From: Patagioenas fasciata | Taxonomy: Eukaryota > Chordata > Aves > Columbiformes > Columbidae | Assembly (NCBI RefSeq): GCF_037038585.1 | Contig: NC_092523.1 | Coordinates: 1,865,001 to 1,929,000, forward strand | Direction of reading: 5' to 3' | Length of the DNA: 64,000 nucleotides | Shown here: piece by piece, positions 34,978 through 47,247 of the stretch | Position numbering within the stretch: position 1 is the first letter of the stretch | How the letters are laid out: each line of letters begins with the position of its first letter | The notes under the pieces: generated by a model | Told to the model about the DNA's origin: nothing | What the model saw: only the letters and a program-made list of their open reading frames with translations | Databases searched by the model: none | Translations under genes and position numbers: made by a program

Positions 34978-36251
34978 CTTTCGTGGCCAAGCAGGGGTGC
35001 ATTCTCAGAGGTCCTTCCCCGACTTGCAGAGTTATTTTCCAACACATTTCTCTACATTTGCACATTGTCATTGCTCTTATTATCACCAGCAAAATAAGGA
35101 AATAATTGTGCTGCCACGAACACCGCTAATTCTTCCTTAACTTTGCCCATTTCCAGGACACGCTATCCTATAGGGCCATCGCCATACTGGTGAGACTGGG
35201 AAGAAATGCATCGTTCAGAGCCCATGACTCCATTTGCACTCCACCATATGCTACCTCGAGATATCATCTTCTCTTTCAGTTCCATTTAAGCAATTTAAGC
35301 AGCTCTTTCCCCGCTGAAAGGAGGTTTATGATGTTGCAGGGCGGAACCCACCGTGCAGAAATAACCCCAGCGGGACCCTTGGATGCTGCGGGAATTGCCA
35401 CCATGGAGCATTTGTGAGCCGCTGTTTGATATCCCCAAAGGAAAACCCGTAAGCCAAGCTTAAGCAAAAAATCAGCTCAGGAGCGGTACCAGATGCCTTG
35501 CACGCTGCTCACAGCAGAGCTCAAGCTGCAGCCGCCCCATAGATTTGTCCTTCACCTCGGCCAAAATATGTTGGTGCCTATTTTCAGCTCCTCCTCTCTC
35601 CAGGCAGGTGTGAGCCTTGCAGGACTGGGGGCCTCTCCATTCCCTCAATCATCACATAAGTCCTTGTGGGAATTTTGGCAGCAAAGCCTCAAAGATGAGC
35701 TTGGCTCCGCTCCTAACAGTTGGAAGCACCTTGGAGGCAGGATTAGTTCTGATAAGGGATCTCTGGCTTCCTCCTTTCCTTTGCTCCAACACGTCCGTGG
35801 GTTTTCTGATCCTGTTAAGCTCTTGCTCCAGAAGGACAACAACAAAGATGTGCTGTTGGTGTTGCCTTCGACTTCACATCCTTGCGTGGCTCCTAAACCT
35901 CGCAGGTCCCCTAAACCTTGCGGGTCCAAGTTTTCCCAAAACATTGTGCTAAACGCTCAAGGACCCTCACAAACTTCTCCCATGGCAATTCAGCCCCACA
36001 AAACACAACAACAAAAAATGAGCTGTTTCTCTGGAGGAGATGGGATGAACGTGGGATGTCCCCAAATGTCCCCAAGATGGAGAACATGGGATGAAAACAG
36101 TTATGGTTTTATATCCTTCACATGATCAGGTTAAAACCCATTTGGTCTACCCTAGCTTTTAGGAGGACTGTGTTACACATCATTAAGGTGTCTCATCATC
36201 CTTCAAGGTGGATAGAGTAAGGAAGTTTAAATGATACCTCTCCAATGAAGA
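34978..36251. other. Unique sequence, no gene recognised
   Basis: The longest plus-strand frame (35493-36125) has no recognised domain. A two-copy 18-bp repeat (CCTAAACCTCGCAGGTCC) lies at about 35893-35928. No exon supported. Confidence 0.35.
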
Positions 36252-36642
36252 AGGGTTGAGAGTTGGGGTGTTCAGCCTGGAGGGGAGAAGCTCTGGGGAG
36301 ACCTCAGAGCAGCATCCAGTACCCAAAGGGGACCTACAAGAAAGCTGGAGAGGGACTTTTTACAAGGACAGGTAGTGATAGGACAAGGGTTGACGGCTTT
36401 AAACTGAAAGAGGGGAGCTTTAAATTAGATCTAAGGAAGAAACTCTTTCCCAGGAGGGTGGTGAGAGCCTGGCCCAGGTTGGCCAGAGAGGTGGTGGATG
36501 AACCATCCCTGGAGACATCCCAGGCCAGGCTGGATGGGGCTCTGAGCAGCCTGGTCTAGTGGAAGGTGTCCCTGTCCATGGCAAGGGGTTGGACCTGGAT
36601 GAACTTTAAGGTTCCTTCCAACCCAAACCACTCTATGACTCT
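36252..36642 (+). mobile_element. CR1 LINE 3' fragment, separate group
   Basis: Contains GTTCAGCCTGGAGGGGAGAA, AGAAACTCTTTCCCAGGAGG, ACATCCCAGGCCAGGCTGGA and a 3' end CCACTCTATGACTCT. Its 3' part resembles the 15163 and 56299 fragments, but the last 60 bp differ. About 390 bp. Confidence 0.88.
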
Positions 36643-38759
36643 TTGACGACTGTGTGTCATTCCCAAGGCAAAGCCAGCGGTTCAGTCCCAAGCCACGAAA
36701 AGAGACCTGGTTTCCTGCGTTGGTAAGAAACTGGATGGCCAAAAGACTCCAAAATCATAAATGACAACATTTGGAGACTTGATATCAAAATGTCTTCTGC
36801 AAGGGACTGTCCATGCAGACCCATTCCCACACACCACTCTATGGCAAGGACTTGGACATTCTCACTTGAAACGTAGGACAAAAGCAAAAGAGCAAAGAGT
36901 GGATTTATTTATATAGAAGGTTTCACCACCTGAGCTTTCTGGTTCAGGGCTGTTAGGAGATCTGGAATGCCTCTGGGAGACAAACTCTTGCTGGGAGAGT
37001 CCAGCCTTATTTAATCAAAAGATTACTAAAACCTGCTAAAACGTACGGTAGAAGCATTTACCTTCTCCTGCTAGGAAGGACACAGGGATATTAATCCCTA
37101 ATTCCTGCAGCATTGATGACTGGTGTTGCAGGTTGCAATGACAAGGATCGAAATAAGGCAAAAGCTGCCAGTCAATACACTGAAGAACTTCAGTTCTCCC
37201 TGTCTCTCATCCTCCAGGATGACCCTGAGCTGCTCCACATTAACAACCTCCAGGTTGCAACTCGGCAACTCTGGGCCCCATGGGCTAATTGCTTTGGAAA
37301 AAAATATCATTTATTAGCAAGTGTCCAAGCCACTGACTCCAACAGCATCCAAACCGAGAGCAGATGCTGCAGAAAAGGACCTGACATTTTCTCTCTCCCA
37401 CCCCAGTCTTACAAAAACTCGCTCTTTGTGACCTTCGGAGAGGTGGCTCATGAGAAATGTGCTTTCTGGGGACATTTTCTCCAGCAGCTACAGTGCAATA
37501 ACTCACCCTGAGAGGCTTCGCTGGGTGCGTGATGCACGGCTGTAGAAGAACAGGCTCTGGAAGTTCATGGCAACGTGGTTAGTGGGGTCTACAGGGGTCA
37601 AATCCCATTTAGCATCCAGTGTGGGTGCAACACGGGCACCCAAAGCTTGGAGAGCAAAGGGTCCCCATGCTGCTGCCCTGAGCCGCCCGCTGGAGGACGC
37701 GGCGTGCTTGAGGTCAGACCTCGAGACATCTTTGCACATACTAAATACGAGGAAATTAAGGCAGGATGGTAGCAAATCCATTGTAAATTGCAATTCTGGT
37801 TTGCTCCCTGCTCATCGCCCTGCAGAAACAGCCCCTTTCATGGCCATGACAATGGTGTGCCCAATTGTCAGGATCAGCAGGCATCTCGCTGGTGCAGAGC
37901 CGCTCGCTCCCAATTAGAGAAAAGCCAGCAACACAAAAAATAACTTTGACAGTAAGAGGCATTTGGAAAACTGCATTTCTGGGTAAGTTTCCACCCCGTA
38001 AACACTGCGGGAGTTTGATCACGGCTCCGAATTCTTTTGCTTTCTGTTATAACTTAGCTCTTGTTCGTGTGCCAGCTTACATAAGCCGGGGAGCACGGCT
38101 CTGTTGTCGGAGCGTGGAACGAAGGACGGGGACGTGTAGGTGCAATCAAGGAGCCATTTTGCTCCACTGGAACCATCACCTCCTCTCCCTGGGTACCATC
38201 CACGCAATGAGAAGGGCCAGGGAGCAGAGCCTCTTGCTCAATGTCTCCCCCACCACCCGCAGAGCGCCTTGACATCTTCCCGTAAAGGCGCTCAAAGTAT
38301 CTGTTGTTATTCACTGAGACCCGAGTCAAACAGAGGTTACCATAAATTAAAGACATGAGCGTTTAAAATGGTGCTGAAATGAGTATTTAAATCCCTGCCT
38401 TCTTGAAACGTGTCCTGGTCACTGCGGATGGAGAAAACCTCGCCCGTTCCTCGGAGCGGAGGGACCAGGGCTCATCGCACACGCCAAGGGACGGGGATCC
38501 CCACCGCTGCCAAGCAGATGCCATCGGAAAACCGACCACCCTTCCGAGGGAGGATCCGTTCCAGGTGGGGGAACAAAAGGGCGCCTGCTCGGTTTTTCCT
38601 CCCGTTATTCAATACGGGGCTCAGCGGTCACACCACGTTTGCCTCCTCTCTCTCCTCGCCGCTGATGGATGCTCGGTGCCCGTCCCAACCCCAGCGCACG
38701 CAAAGGGGTCTCACCTTCCTCGGCATGCTATTGCCTCTCCGTTCCCGCAACCCATCCCA
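36643..38759. other. Unique sequence, no gene recognised
   Basis: 2.1 kb without a recognised repeat, exon or RNA gene. CpG content rises at about 38430-38720, and no promoter can be assigned. Confidence 0.35.
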
Positions 38760-39060
38760 GGCCCAAATATAATGTTCCTGAAATTTGCCGGATGAGAGCA
38801 CGTTAACAGGCTGATCTTTCGAAACTCTCCCATTCTTCTCATAATTTATTGATGAAAGGATTCCTCGCTGGTTAGGCAATATCCCTCCGGATGAAAGCCT
38901 GGCTATGTTTCTCTCCTTTCTCCCAGCCTCGGTAACGTACACCTCCTCTCCCAGGGCCCCTGATGAAAAATTCACCACTCGCCGGGCTGCGCTGCCAGTT
39001 GTGCTGCTGATGGATCGCGTTACTTTTACCTGTTCAGATTAATCAGGTTACAGCTCCAGC
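38760..39060. promoter_or_regulatory. Candidate conserved noncoding element with GATTAATC palindrome
   Basis: A unique block ending in TTCAGATTAATCAGGTTACA, in which GATTAATC at 39037-39044 is a perfect palindrome made of two overlapping TAATC-type (K50 homeodomain) half-sites. TAATTTATTGATG near 38842 adds a second AT-rich core. Regulatory role is inferred. Confidence 0.4.
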
Positions 39061-41310
39061 CTGCCAGCAAAGCGTGGCCTCACACCTCGACTCCACGACC
39101 TAAAGCCACGTCCAACATCCGAGGCGGGCAAAGGCTGTAGATGCACGTCTGAGCTTGAAACCAAGCGTAGAGACTCAGGAGTGGCTTTAGACGTCGTTTC
39201 AGGTGAAGAGAAACCTTAATTTGCACCACATCTAGCGTGCAAAACCCATTTGATATCTGCAAACTGTAGTTACAAAGAGCAGTGTCCCAGCCTGGACCAA
39301 GGGCTGGGTGGTGGGAATCATGCTGGAGCTTTGCTGCCCTACAACAGCATCTCCACGTGAACCATAAAACCAATGCAATGCTTCCTCTCCCTCTTAGGCG
39401 GGGCTGTCTGGAAGTTCAATTTGTGCTTTTAATGATCTGAGACACTTCCGAATGAAAAATGGGATAGAAATAATCCTAATTACTTCACAAATTCAATACC
39501 CAATCAGGCAAAGCTTATTATTGGGAGTAACTTCATCTCCCCAGAGGACAAGGCTCATATATCTTTTCAGTGCTTAAACCCAGCTTAGCGGTCCTTAGGA
39601 TTTTACTGCATGGGAGTAAATCCTGACTCGGAACCTGTTTGATGAAGGTTTTCCACCACCAACTCGGCCTCTGACCAACAGGGATGTCCTGGTGCTCAGA
39701 TGGTGCTGAGGAAACGACTGATCTGCCTCAAATTCATCCACCCATTTTCCTTAAACCAGAAGTGTTGCTCAATTTTTTCTTCTTGGCTTAACCTTGAACA
39801 GGTGACTGAACAGTAGTTAAATGAGGTAAGGTTTCAGCTGTGGGAAACGCAGGTAACTTCTACAGCCAAATTCCTTAGCGGCGCGGTTCCACCGCCGTAA
39901 TTGTGTTGTCACTCATCACGGACGCCATGGGGCTTATTCGACAATTCAAACTCACTCCTGAGCCCTAAGACAAAGCGCAGGTGAAACAAAACACACTGAT
40001 TTTTAACTCATTACGTCTTCGAGGCCAAGAGGGCGGCATCTCAGGCAACAGCTTTGCTTTTCAGAGACAGCTCAAACCGCAATATAAGGTACTACTGATA
40101 ATAATAGGGACAGTAAGAACTGATGAACGTACTTCATGCTTTAGATTTTCAAGGCCAGAAACAGCTCCTATGAAAGACAACAATGAGCTTCTTGAGCACT
40201 TATTGTAGGTTTGGAGCGTTGTTGAAGTTCTTGCTCACAGGAGGAAAAAACTCCAACTCCTTCTTTTTTTTTATATCTATCATGAAATTAAAACCTGTTG
40301 GTTGGCAACAACTGGCCTAATTATGGTACTTTACTGGAGTTCTCCACTGGCTTTTTCCTACGAACTAGAAACCAACTGATGAACTTGAATAAAGCCCCAA
40401 GTCCCACATTAGGTAGAAGACGCCCATTCCGCAGCTGTGGAAATGTCAAGGACACAAGTTGCCCAATATCATCACCATCAGCTGGCGGAGCACAAGCCAG
40501 AGCCTCTAAACTCCTATCTACGGAAATCCCCCTCCATCCTCCTTCCCACTACCCCTTGGAAACAAGGCTGAAGAAGGTTCCTCCAACATTTCTTTGGCTC
40601 TTTGGATCTGCTGCATGTTGTGGGGTGGCCAGGGGGTCTCCTGGCTCTTTCTCCACAGCGGGACCAAAGCCAGCGTGTTGTTTGCTGTAAATTACATGGT
40701 AGTTTGCTTCCTGAAATGCCCAGAAGTCACTGATGAACAACCACCAGGATTCCCTGCAGAAGGCGATGTTCTCAGAAGAGCAAAGCGCTCCAGCAATGAA
40801 AGGAATGCGCGCGGCCCGACTGGTGAGGAGCTAATGACTTCAAATAAAGGCCGTAACATCTGGCTTAGTTTAGCCCGAAGCTATAACCAAACCACAGTCT
40901 CCTCAGCTCCGCTGGCACCGCGCTCGTGAAAAATCACACAGCTATGAGATGACAGTTCGGAGTCGCAGCGGCAGCGAGCGAATATCATTCGATTATGTGT
41001 CAAGGAAAACCGTCTCCACTGAAACAAAATTGATGATACGGAGCTCTGATCCCCTGGGAATGTCATGCAATCCTATAACTTAAGCGAAGGTGAACGTATT
41101 TAACACCCTTAGAGACACGGTCAAGCTAAGAGGTGTTGGCAGAGACTCCCAAGCAGCAGGGAAAACCAAGACCTTTCTCCACCGCAAATTCATTATTTTT
41201 AAGCCTTTTTTCTTAGTAATTACATGGGAAAGACACACAGGAGGCTGCTCCCGCAGCTCAGGGTAACACCCATACCTTTGAGAACACGTTCATGGGGACA
41301 GACTTTTGAG
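39061..41310. other. Unique sequence, no gene recognised
   Basis: 2.2 kb without a named repeat or exon. Small AT-rich cores (for example CATTCGATTATGTGTC near 40987) may be regulatory, but evidence is thin. Confidence 0.35.
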
Positions 41311-41438
41311 CAGGGCCTGTTGCGACAGGACAAGGGGTGATGGGTTTGAACTAAAGGAGGGAGATTCAGGCTGGACATCACGTGGAAGAGATTTTTTGCA
41401 ATGGAAGGTCCCTTCAAACCCAAACTGTTGTATGACTC
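41311..41438 (+). mobile_element. CR1 LINE 3' end fragment, decayed
   Basis: CGACAGGACAAGGGGTGATG, then a shortened middle and GAAGGTCCCTTCAAACCCAA with a terminal TTGTATGACTC. Part of the usual 3' region is deleted, so the copy is internally rearranged or old. Confidence 0.75.
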
Positions 41439-42497
41439 GGGTTGCAGCTCCCTGGGTGTTGAAGCCCTGAGAAAGCAAGAGCATCAAGGCCACCAAAAGC
41501 AGAAGAATGACACAAGCCTACTTTTAGTCATTTACTTCTAAGATAAAACCTTGCGACGTTAAGGACAAGACTAAATGACGTGAGTTTTAACACGCTATCG
41601 GACTTCTTTAAGACACCATCAAAGGAAATTTAAGCTTAAGGTCCACTTGTACCAGAAGGAAACTGCTCTCCATGTCCTGTCTTTGCAGAGCTGCTGTTCG
41701 CACCTCCACAGGGCAAAAGGCGATGGGAAAACATCATTTAATACAGTCTTGACACATTTATTATGTCACTGTAACAACTGTAAAACTGACCAAAACATGT
41801 TGTTAAAGGCTGCAGCCCACAGCAGAATGAATGTGTGCATTATATACATTTTGCAAGCACAGTAAAGCTCTTCATTGCGAGAGCCACAGGAGAGCAAAAA
41901 CCAGAGCAAAGCACGAGGACGCGGGGCGGGATACGTTATCTTCATCACAAATACACCAACCCATCAACCATTTTTCATCTGTTTTCAACCCAAAATTTCC
42001 AAGGTTGTTCACTTATCTGGAAGGCAGCCCGGCTGCGCTGCCCTTTACTTTTAAAAACAAAACGCTACTGTGAGTTTGTTCACTTTATTTTAAAGCCAAG
42101 AGGGCGGTGAGTGTGGAAACTCAACATCTCGGCTTGGAGTGGGGTGGGGGAGCCTCGTCGACCCCCCAGACCCAGCTTTTCCCCTTAATTCTGGGTGATC
42201 GGCATCTCCAGCTCCTCGTGCAGCTCATCCAGCTCCTAAGTGTTAGCGAACAGCCGGCCTTGGCTTGGTGAATTAGTCGGTATATTGCTCCTTATAGAAC
42301 TCATTTAGAAATCACTTATATAGAATTTGCTTAGGTTTAGTTTGCTGAGACGGCAAGCTGTGAACTTTTAAACTTTCTGCTTTGTTAAGTAAAAAAGTGG
42401 TGGTTGAAGCTGGAAGATAAGGGGGAGCTGCATCCCTGGAGACCAGTAAAGGAACAGAACATATCTAACAAGATGAGAAACAGAAGAATGAGTTGGC
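41439..42497. other. Unique sequence, no gene recognised
   Basis: No repeat or exon recognised. An AT-rich part at 42290-42380 is unassigned. Confidence 0.35.
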
Positions 42498-42747
42498 TAT
42501 AGAATCATAGAATCATTTTGGTTGGAAGAGACCCTCAAGACGATCAAGGCCAACCATTAACGCACTCCTGTCCCTGCCCCATGTCCTGAGAACCTCCTGT
42601 CCGTCTGTCCAGCCCTCCAGGGATGGTGACTCCAGCACTGCCCTGGGCAGCCTGTTCCAATGCCCCACAGCCCTTTGGGGAAGAAATTGTTCCCAGATCC
42701 AACCTCAACCTCCCCTGGGCAACTTGAAGCCATTTCCTCTGCTGCTA
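42498..42747 (-). mobile_element. CR1 LINE 3' fragment (group A)
   Basis: Begins on plus with two copies of the complemented octamer tail (ATAGAATCATAGAATCAT), the best preserved tail in the window, and stops after CCATTTCCTCTGCTGC. Confidence 0.92.
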
Positions 42748-43194
42748 TTCAAGGGACTTTCTCCAACATCCCAGCTGCAGGTGCAGAATAACGACTGACG
42801 GAGAACACTTCGATTGACGTCCACGCTGGGCAGTGAGAGACAACCATCTGCCTGCAGAGATAAGAAACGGCCCGTAGGACACAAATGCCTGAGTCTCCGC
42901 TACGGCAAACCTTGGGAAGAGAAATTTCCTTGCCCCATGGATGAGAAGGTTCCCTGTGGGGTGACTTGGGACTCTGTGGGAGCCTTTCTATGGGCAGCAG
43001 CTGCTCCTGCGGCACAGACAAACGTCCTTGAGAAACCAAATGCCATCACCCATGCGGTGATTTCCATCCCCACTGATGGAAGACAGATTTAATCTCCTGT
43101 GCAAGAGCCAGGTTGCAGAATCCAAATACTTTCCAAAAAGCTGATTTCATCAAAAGATCCAATTGCAATCCTATCGTTTACCAAAACCAAAACT
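42748..43194. other. Unique sequence, no gene recognised
   Basis: Nothing supportable beyond short open frames. Confidence 0.35.
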
Positions 43195-43560
43195 TCTCAG
43201 CGTAATCGACTTTAAAAACTAAATCTCATTTGTAGGTTATTATAGCTGTCACAGTCTGTAACATTCGTGCACAGAGCCCCCGTGAATTTTGAGAAGCGGG
43301 AGCTGGAGTTGGTTGTACTTGAGTGTTTTGCCGAGTTTCTGTAGCGCTGGATGCGGCCGGTTCCTCGCTCACAGCACCAGCCACAAACACTTCCAACAAC
43401 TCCTACAAAACGCTCGAAACGACAGCGGAAAATACACGAATAGAAATCCAAATAAAAGCGATGGCATTAACGAGATCTGTGTTGAGTTTCGGGGCTCGAT
43501 CGCTCAGCTCGTTGTCAGCTCCAGCCACCGGCTGCATGTTTTCCATTTAGAGCAGGCTGA
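43195..43560. promoter_or_regulatory. Candidate conserved noncoding element
   Basis: CpG-containing unique block (GCTCGATCGCTCAGCTCG region near 43492) with AAAATACACGAATAG near 43428. It lacks splice-flanked coding potential. It is a candidate by composition only. Confidence 0.25.
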
Positions 43561-44401
43561 CAGAAGCAATAATGGTGTTTTCGCTACTCTTTGCAGACCA
43601 CCTATCAAACTTCTGGGGCAGGAACGACTTAGTTGTTGACTGTAAACAGCTAAAAACAACCCTCTTCCATCTTAAATTTAAAGTATGTTCTATAAGCGGA
43701 GCTTTGGAGTTTGCAAGAAGACAGTTTCCATGCAAGAAAAGGATGAAAAACACTAATTTTCTTCTCGTTAATACTTGGCTTTTTCTCAATATCACATATA
43801 CTGAAGCTTCTGAGGGAGGAGAGAGGGAAACTGAGGCATGGGGACTCCGTCTAAGCCCATGGGATAACAAGGATGGGGTGCAGAGCCACTCCTCACCGAC
43901 TCCATCCCCAACCCGGGAAACCTGCATCCCATTAGTGGCTTTGGCAAAGCCTCCGTGCCCGCGCTTCGCTCATGTGAACGGCTCCCGTGACTCCAGCGGC
44001 GGGGACTTTCCTGCGCCGGGACTCGGTCCCATCCCCACAGGGCTCCCGGGGGCCAGCTCGGAGCTTCGGGAACCCCCGAGGAAGAGGAGCGGTGGGATGA
44101 AGGAGACGGGCGGTCCTGTTGCAAAGAGCTCACTATCAGAACACTGATAAACTGCTTTTCAGGGGTTTTGGCCACATAAAGCAGGTGGAGGTTCATCCTG
44201 AACCACAGCGATGCTCGGCCCAAGAAGGAAAAGGTTGGTGGGCCAGCAAGGCTGCAAAGTTTCACCAAATCTTTTCAAATTCAAGCTTAAAATGACCCCA
44301 AAAGTGAAAGGGAGATGAATCCCATTCTTCTGTGACATCTGGGTGGTCTCCTCCCAAAAACTAATTCTCTAATTCTTTCAACTTTCCACTACTTTCATTT
44401 T
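43561..44401. other. Unique sequence, no gene recognised
   Basis: The plus-strand frame 43572-44147 stays open for 191 codons but has no recognised domain or splice context. GC-rich at 43950-44100. I treat it as noncoding. Confidence 0.35.
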
Positions 44402-44535
44402 AAATAATAATAATAATAATAATTATAATGATAATAACAACAACAATAATAACAACAATAATAATAATAATAATAGTAACAACAACAACAACAACAACAA
44501 TAATAATCATCATCATCACCATCACCATCACAAGC
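44402..44535. repeat. Compound trinucleotide microsatellite (AAT/AAC/ATC)
   Basis: About 130 bp of AAT units grading into AAC units, back to AAT, then ATC and ACC at the right end. The unit changes by single substitutions, as expected for an old array that re-expanded from variants. Confidence 0.95.
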
Positions 44536-44639
44536 ATTTATCTATATTGGATTGCACTGCTCCCAAACTAAAATCTAAGGGCTATGAGCTCAAGATTTTT
44601 GGCATCTACCAACCTAAAAGGGGGAGCAAAAAAGAACCA

Positions 44640-44830
44640 GAGCCTTCTCGAGGCAACCAGCGAAAGGACAAGAGGTACAGGTCGCGACAAGAGAAATTGC
44701 AATGGCATACAAGGGAAAACAAGCATTTCCCAGAGAGAGAGATGGGAAAAGGGGTCCCAAGAGGCTGGGAAGTCTCTGGACAAGGTCTTGAGCAACCTGG
44801 GCCCTCCCCAATACTCGTCCGCGCTACATG
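44640..44830 (+). mobile_element. Old CR1 LINE 3' fragment (probable)
   Basis: The order of phrases matches an older CR1: GGCAACCAGCGAAAGGACAA, then CGACAAGAGAAATTGCAATG, then CTCTGGACAAGGTCTTGAGC and AACCTGGGCC. Divergence is high and the tail is not clear. Confidence 0.6.
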
Positions 44831-46463
44831 GTCATGCTCTGAAATTATAAGGTTTTTTTCCAAAGAAATGAGAATTATTGTAGATCTTCTACCTTAAGAC
44901 AGCTCAATGAATGGCTGAATCTGTTCCCTTGCTGGTTTTTGGGAAAGACCAAGGATTACAACAAAAGAACAACATGCACGTGAGAAGGACAGAGTAAGGA
45001 AAGGATACCTCCCAAGCACAGTGCTGGGAAGAGTCCAAGGGTGGTTTTGCAGAGGACAGGTGCCACCCATTGAATCACCGGTATTCCTGTTGACCGTGTC
45101 CTAATCTACTGCGGACAACCCCAAATCCCCTTGCAGAGGTAACTGAACCCACCGTGGGGCGCAGCAGCAAACGACTCCGTAAATCACAGCGCTGCACTGA
45201 CCGTGCTCCTCCCAGTTCTTCAGCCTCCCCTTTCCCATTTATACGCTGATTTTCTAGGCTATTCTTTATTTCTGGCCTTGCCTAGAACTGCTGAATGTGG
45301 GTTCCACACCTCCAAGCCGTGGCAGATGCTGCCCACGTTGCCACCCATATGCTGGACACGCCGCGACGGGGGAGCTTTACCGGAGCGGCTGACATTTCAA
45401 CGGGTCTGTGCCTTTTTCCACTATGTATATCACAAGTGTGATCCGATGAGAGAAAGAATAAAAACCAGCATTTTTTCCACAGTCCATTACATCACATTTT
45501 CCCCTTGGAAAACTTTGTAACTTCATATATATTTATCCATACAGCCCCACACAAGCTGCACTATCTCTTTACGAGAGCAGAATACTCTCGTCACATTTAT
45601 TAAAGGATAATCTATAGGAAAAACACACTACTGGAAAGAAATATGTGCCGGAGGGTTCCTCTGCCTTCTATTCAGAGCCTTTTGGAGAAGGCTGCAAGTG
45701 GCTGAAAGGCAGAGGGATAATTAAATGCCTCAAAATACTAGAATCTGCAATTAGGTCCATGAGCAATGCTCCTCTCCAAGGCAATGACCGCCTGTGAGGC
45801 CAGGTGATGCTCATGGAAAACTTCCACCCATTCGAAGGGATAAAATGGAAGCAGCGTTTTTCCACATACTGGGAAATGACAGGCGCTCTTTCATTTCACC
45901 AACCTGCTCCCACAAACATATAGAATAATGTGCCCGAGAGGTTATACAGCAAGTTTGGACCCCGGTCATTGCAAATAATAACGTCTACCTCCATCAGGGT
46001 AGAAGGCAAGAAACGGAGTGAACTCAGATTGACCTTAAAGAAATCCCTTAACCTAAAAATATAAAAGACAAACTGTTTCCACTGAGGGTTGCTATATAAA
46101 ACCACCCTCAATAAAAGCGCCGGACTCCTTTCAAACTAACCTCAAACATGAAGCGAATTCCAGGCTGCTATTTTCCTCTGGCATCCCGGAATGTGCGGCT
46201 CAAGGACAGAACTGGCTGTTCGGATCAGCCCCTGCTCCTGCAGAAACGACTGTTTCCAAACACTGTTGAAAAAGCTGTTCTGCAAAGGGGTGCATTCCAG
46301 ATCTAAACGTTACGAGGAGCAGGGCAAAACCAGACTTTGTAGGCTTTGCTTCCAAATTGCCACAAAAAAAACCAGAAGGAAAGATGTAGTATCTTTTGTT
46401 GTTGTTGCTTTTGTCTTTATAGTGTACTCACAACAACTTCATACTGCACAGAATTAATACTGC
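44831..46463. other. Unique sequence, no gene recognised; possible conserved part at 45220-45620
   Basis: The part around 45410-45560 (TATATCACAAGTGTGATCCG and CTTCATATATATTTATCC) is AT-rich unique DNA that may be regulatory. TATCACAAGTGTGATCC includes the inverted repeat ATCACAAGTGTGAT. No exon or named repeat elsewhere. Confidence 0.35.
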
Positions 46464-47177
46464 CCAGGTTCCACTGTAAGTTGGGGAATGACCTATTAGA
46501 GAGCAGCGTAGGGGAAAGGGAGCTGGGGGTCCTGGGGACAGCAGGGTGACCATGAGCCAGCACTGGGCCCTTGTGGCCAGGAAGGCCAATGGTACCTGGG
46601 GTGGGTTAGAAGGGGGTGGTCAGTAGGTCAGAGAGGTTCTCCTGCCCCTCTGCTCTGCCCTGGGGAGACCACAGCTGGAATATTGTGTCCAGTTGTGGCC
46701 CCTCAGCTCCAGAAGGACAGGGAACTGCTGGAGAGAGTCCAGCGCAGCCACCAAGATGCTGGAGGGAGTGGAGCATCTCCCGTGTGAGGAAAGGCTGAGG
46801 GAGCTGGGGCTCTGGAGCTGGAGAAGAGGACACTGAGGGGGGACTCATTCATGGCGATCAATATGGAAAGGGGGAGTGTCAGGAGGATGGAGCCAGGCTC
46901 TTCTCAGTGACAACCAATGATAGGACAAGGGGCAATGGGTTCAAACTGGAACACAGGAGGTTCCACTTAAATTTGAGAAGAAACTTGTTTGGGGTGAGGG
47001 TGTCAGAGCCTGGCCCAGGCTGCCCAGGGAGGTTGTGGAGTCTCCTTCTCTGCAGACATTCAAACCCGCCTGGACACCTTCCTGTGGAACCTCAGCTGGG
47101 TGTTCCTGCTCCATGGGGGATTGCACTGGATGAGCTTTCCAGGGCCCTTCAACCCCTGACATTCTGGGATTCTGTGA
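46464..47177 (+). mobile_element. CR1 LINE fragment (group B), about 715 bp
   Basis: Starts within CAGGTTCCACTGTAAGTTGG and ends CATTCTGGGATTCTGTG. The first 350 bp are the decayed RT C-terminus; [20 protein letters not shown] can be read from about 46484. It matches the minus-strand copies at 21652 and 32222 over their whole length. Confidence 0.93.
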
Positions 47178-47247
47178 GAATCATAAAATCATAGAATCAT
47201 TGAGGTTGGAAAAGACGTTTAGGATCGAGCCCAACCGTAGATGCCTC
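47178..47247 (-). mobile_element. Short CR1 3' end fragment
   Basis: Directly abutting the previous copy: ATAAAATCATAGAATCATTG, then AGGTTGGAAAAGACGTTTAG and CCCAACCGTAG. Only the last 70 bp of a minus-strand CR1, tail-to-tail with its neighbour with almost no spacer. Confidence 0.75.

Noticed and set aside
43572..44147. 191-codon plus-strand frame
   Set aside because: No domain, no splice borders, mixed composition across a GC-rich patch; best explained by chance.
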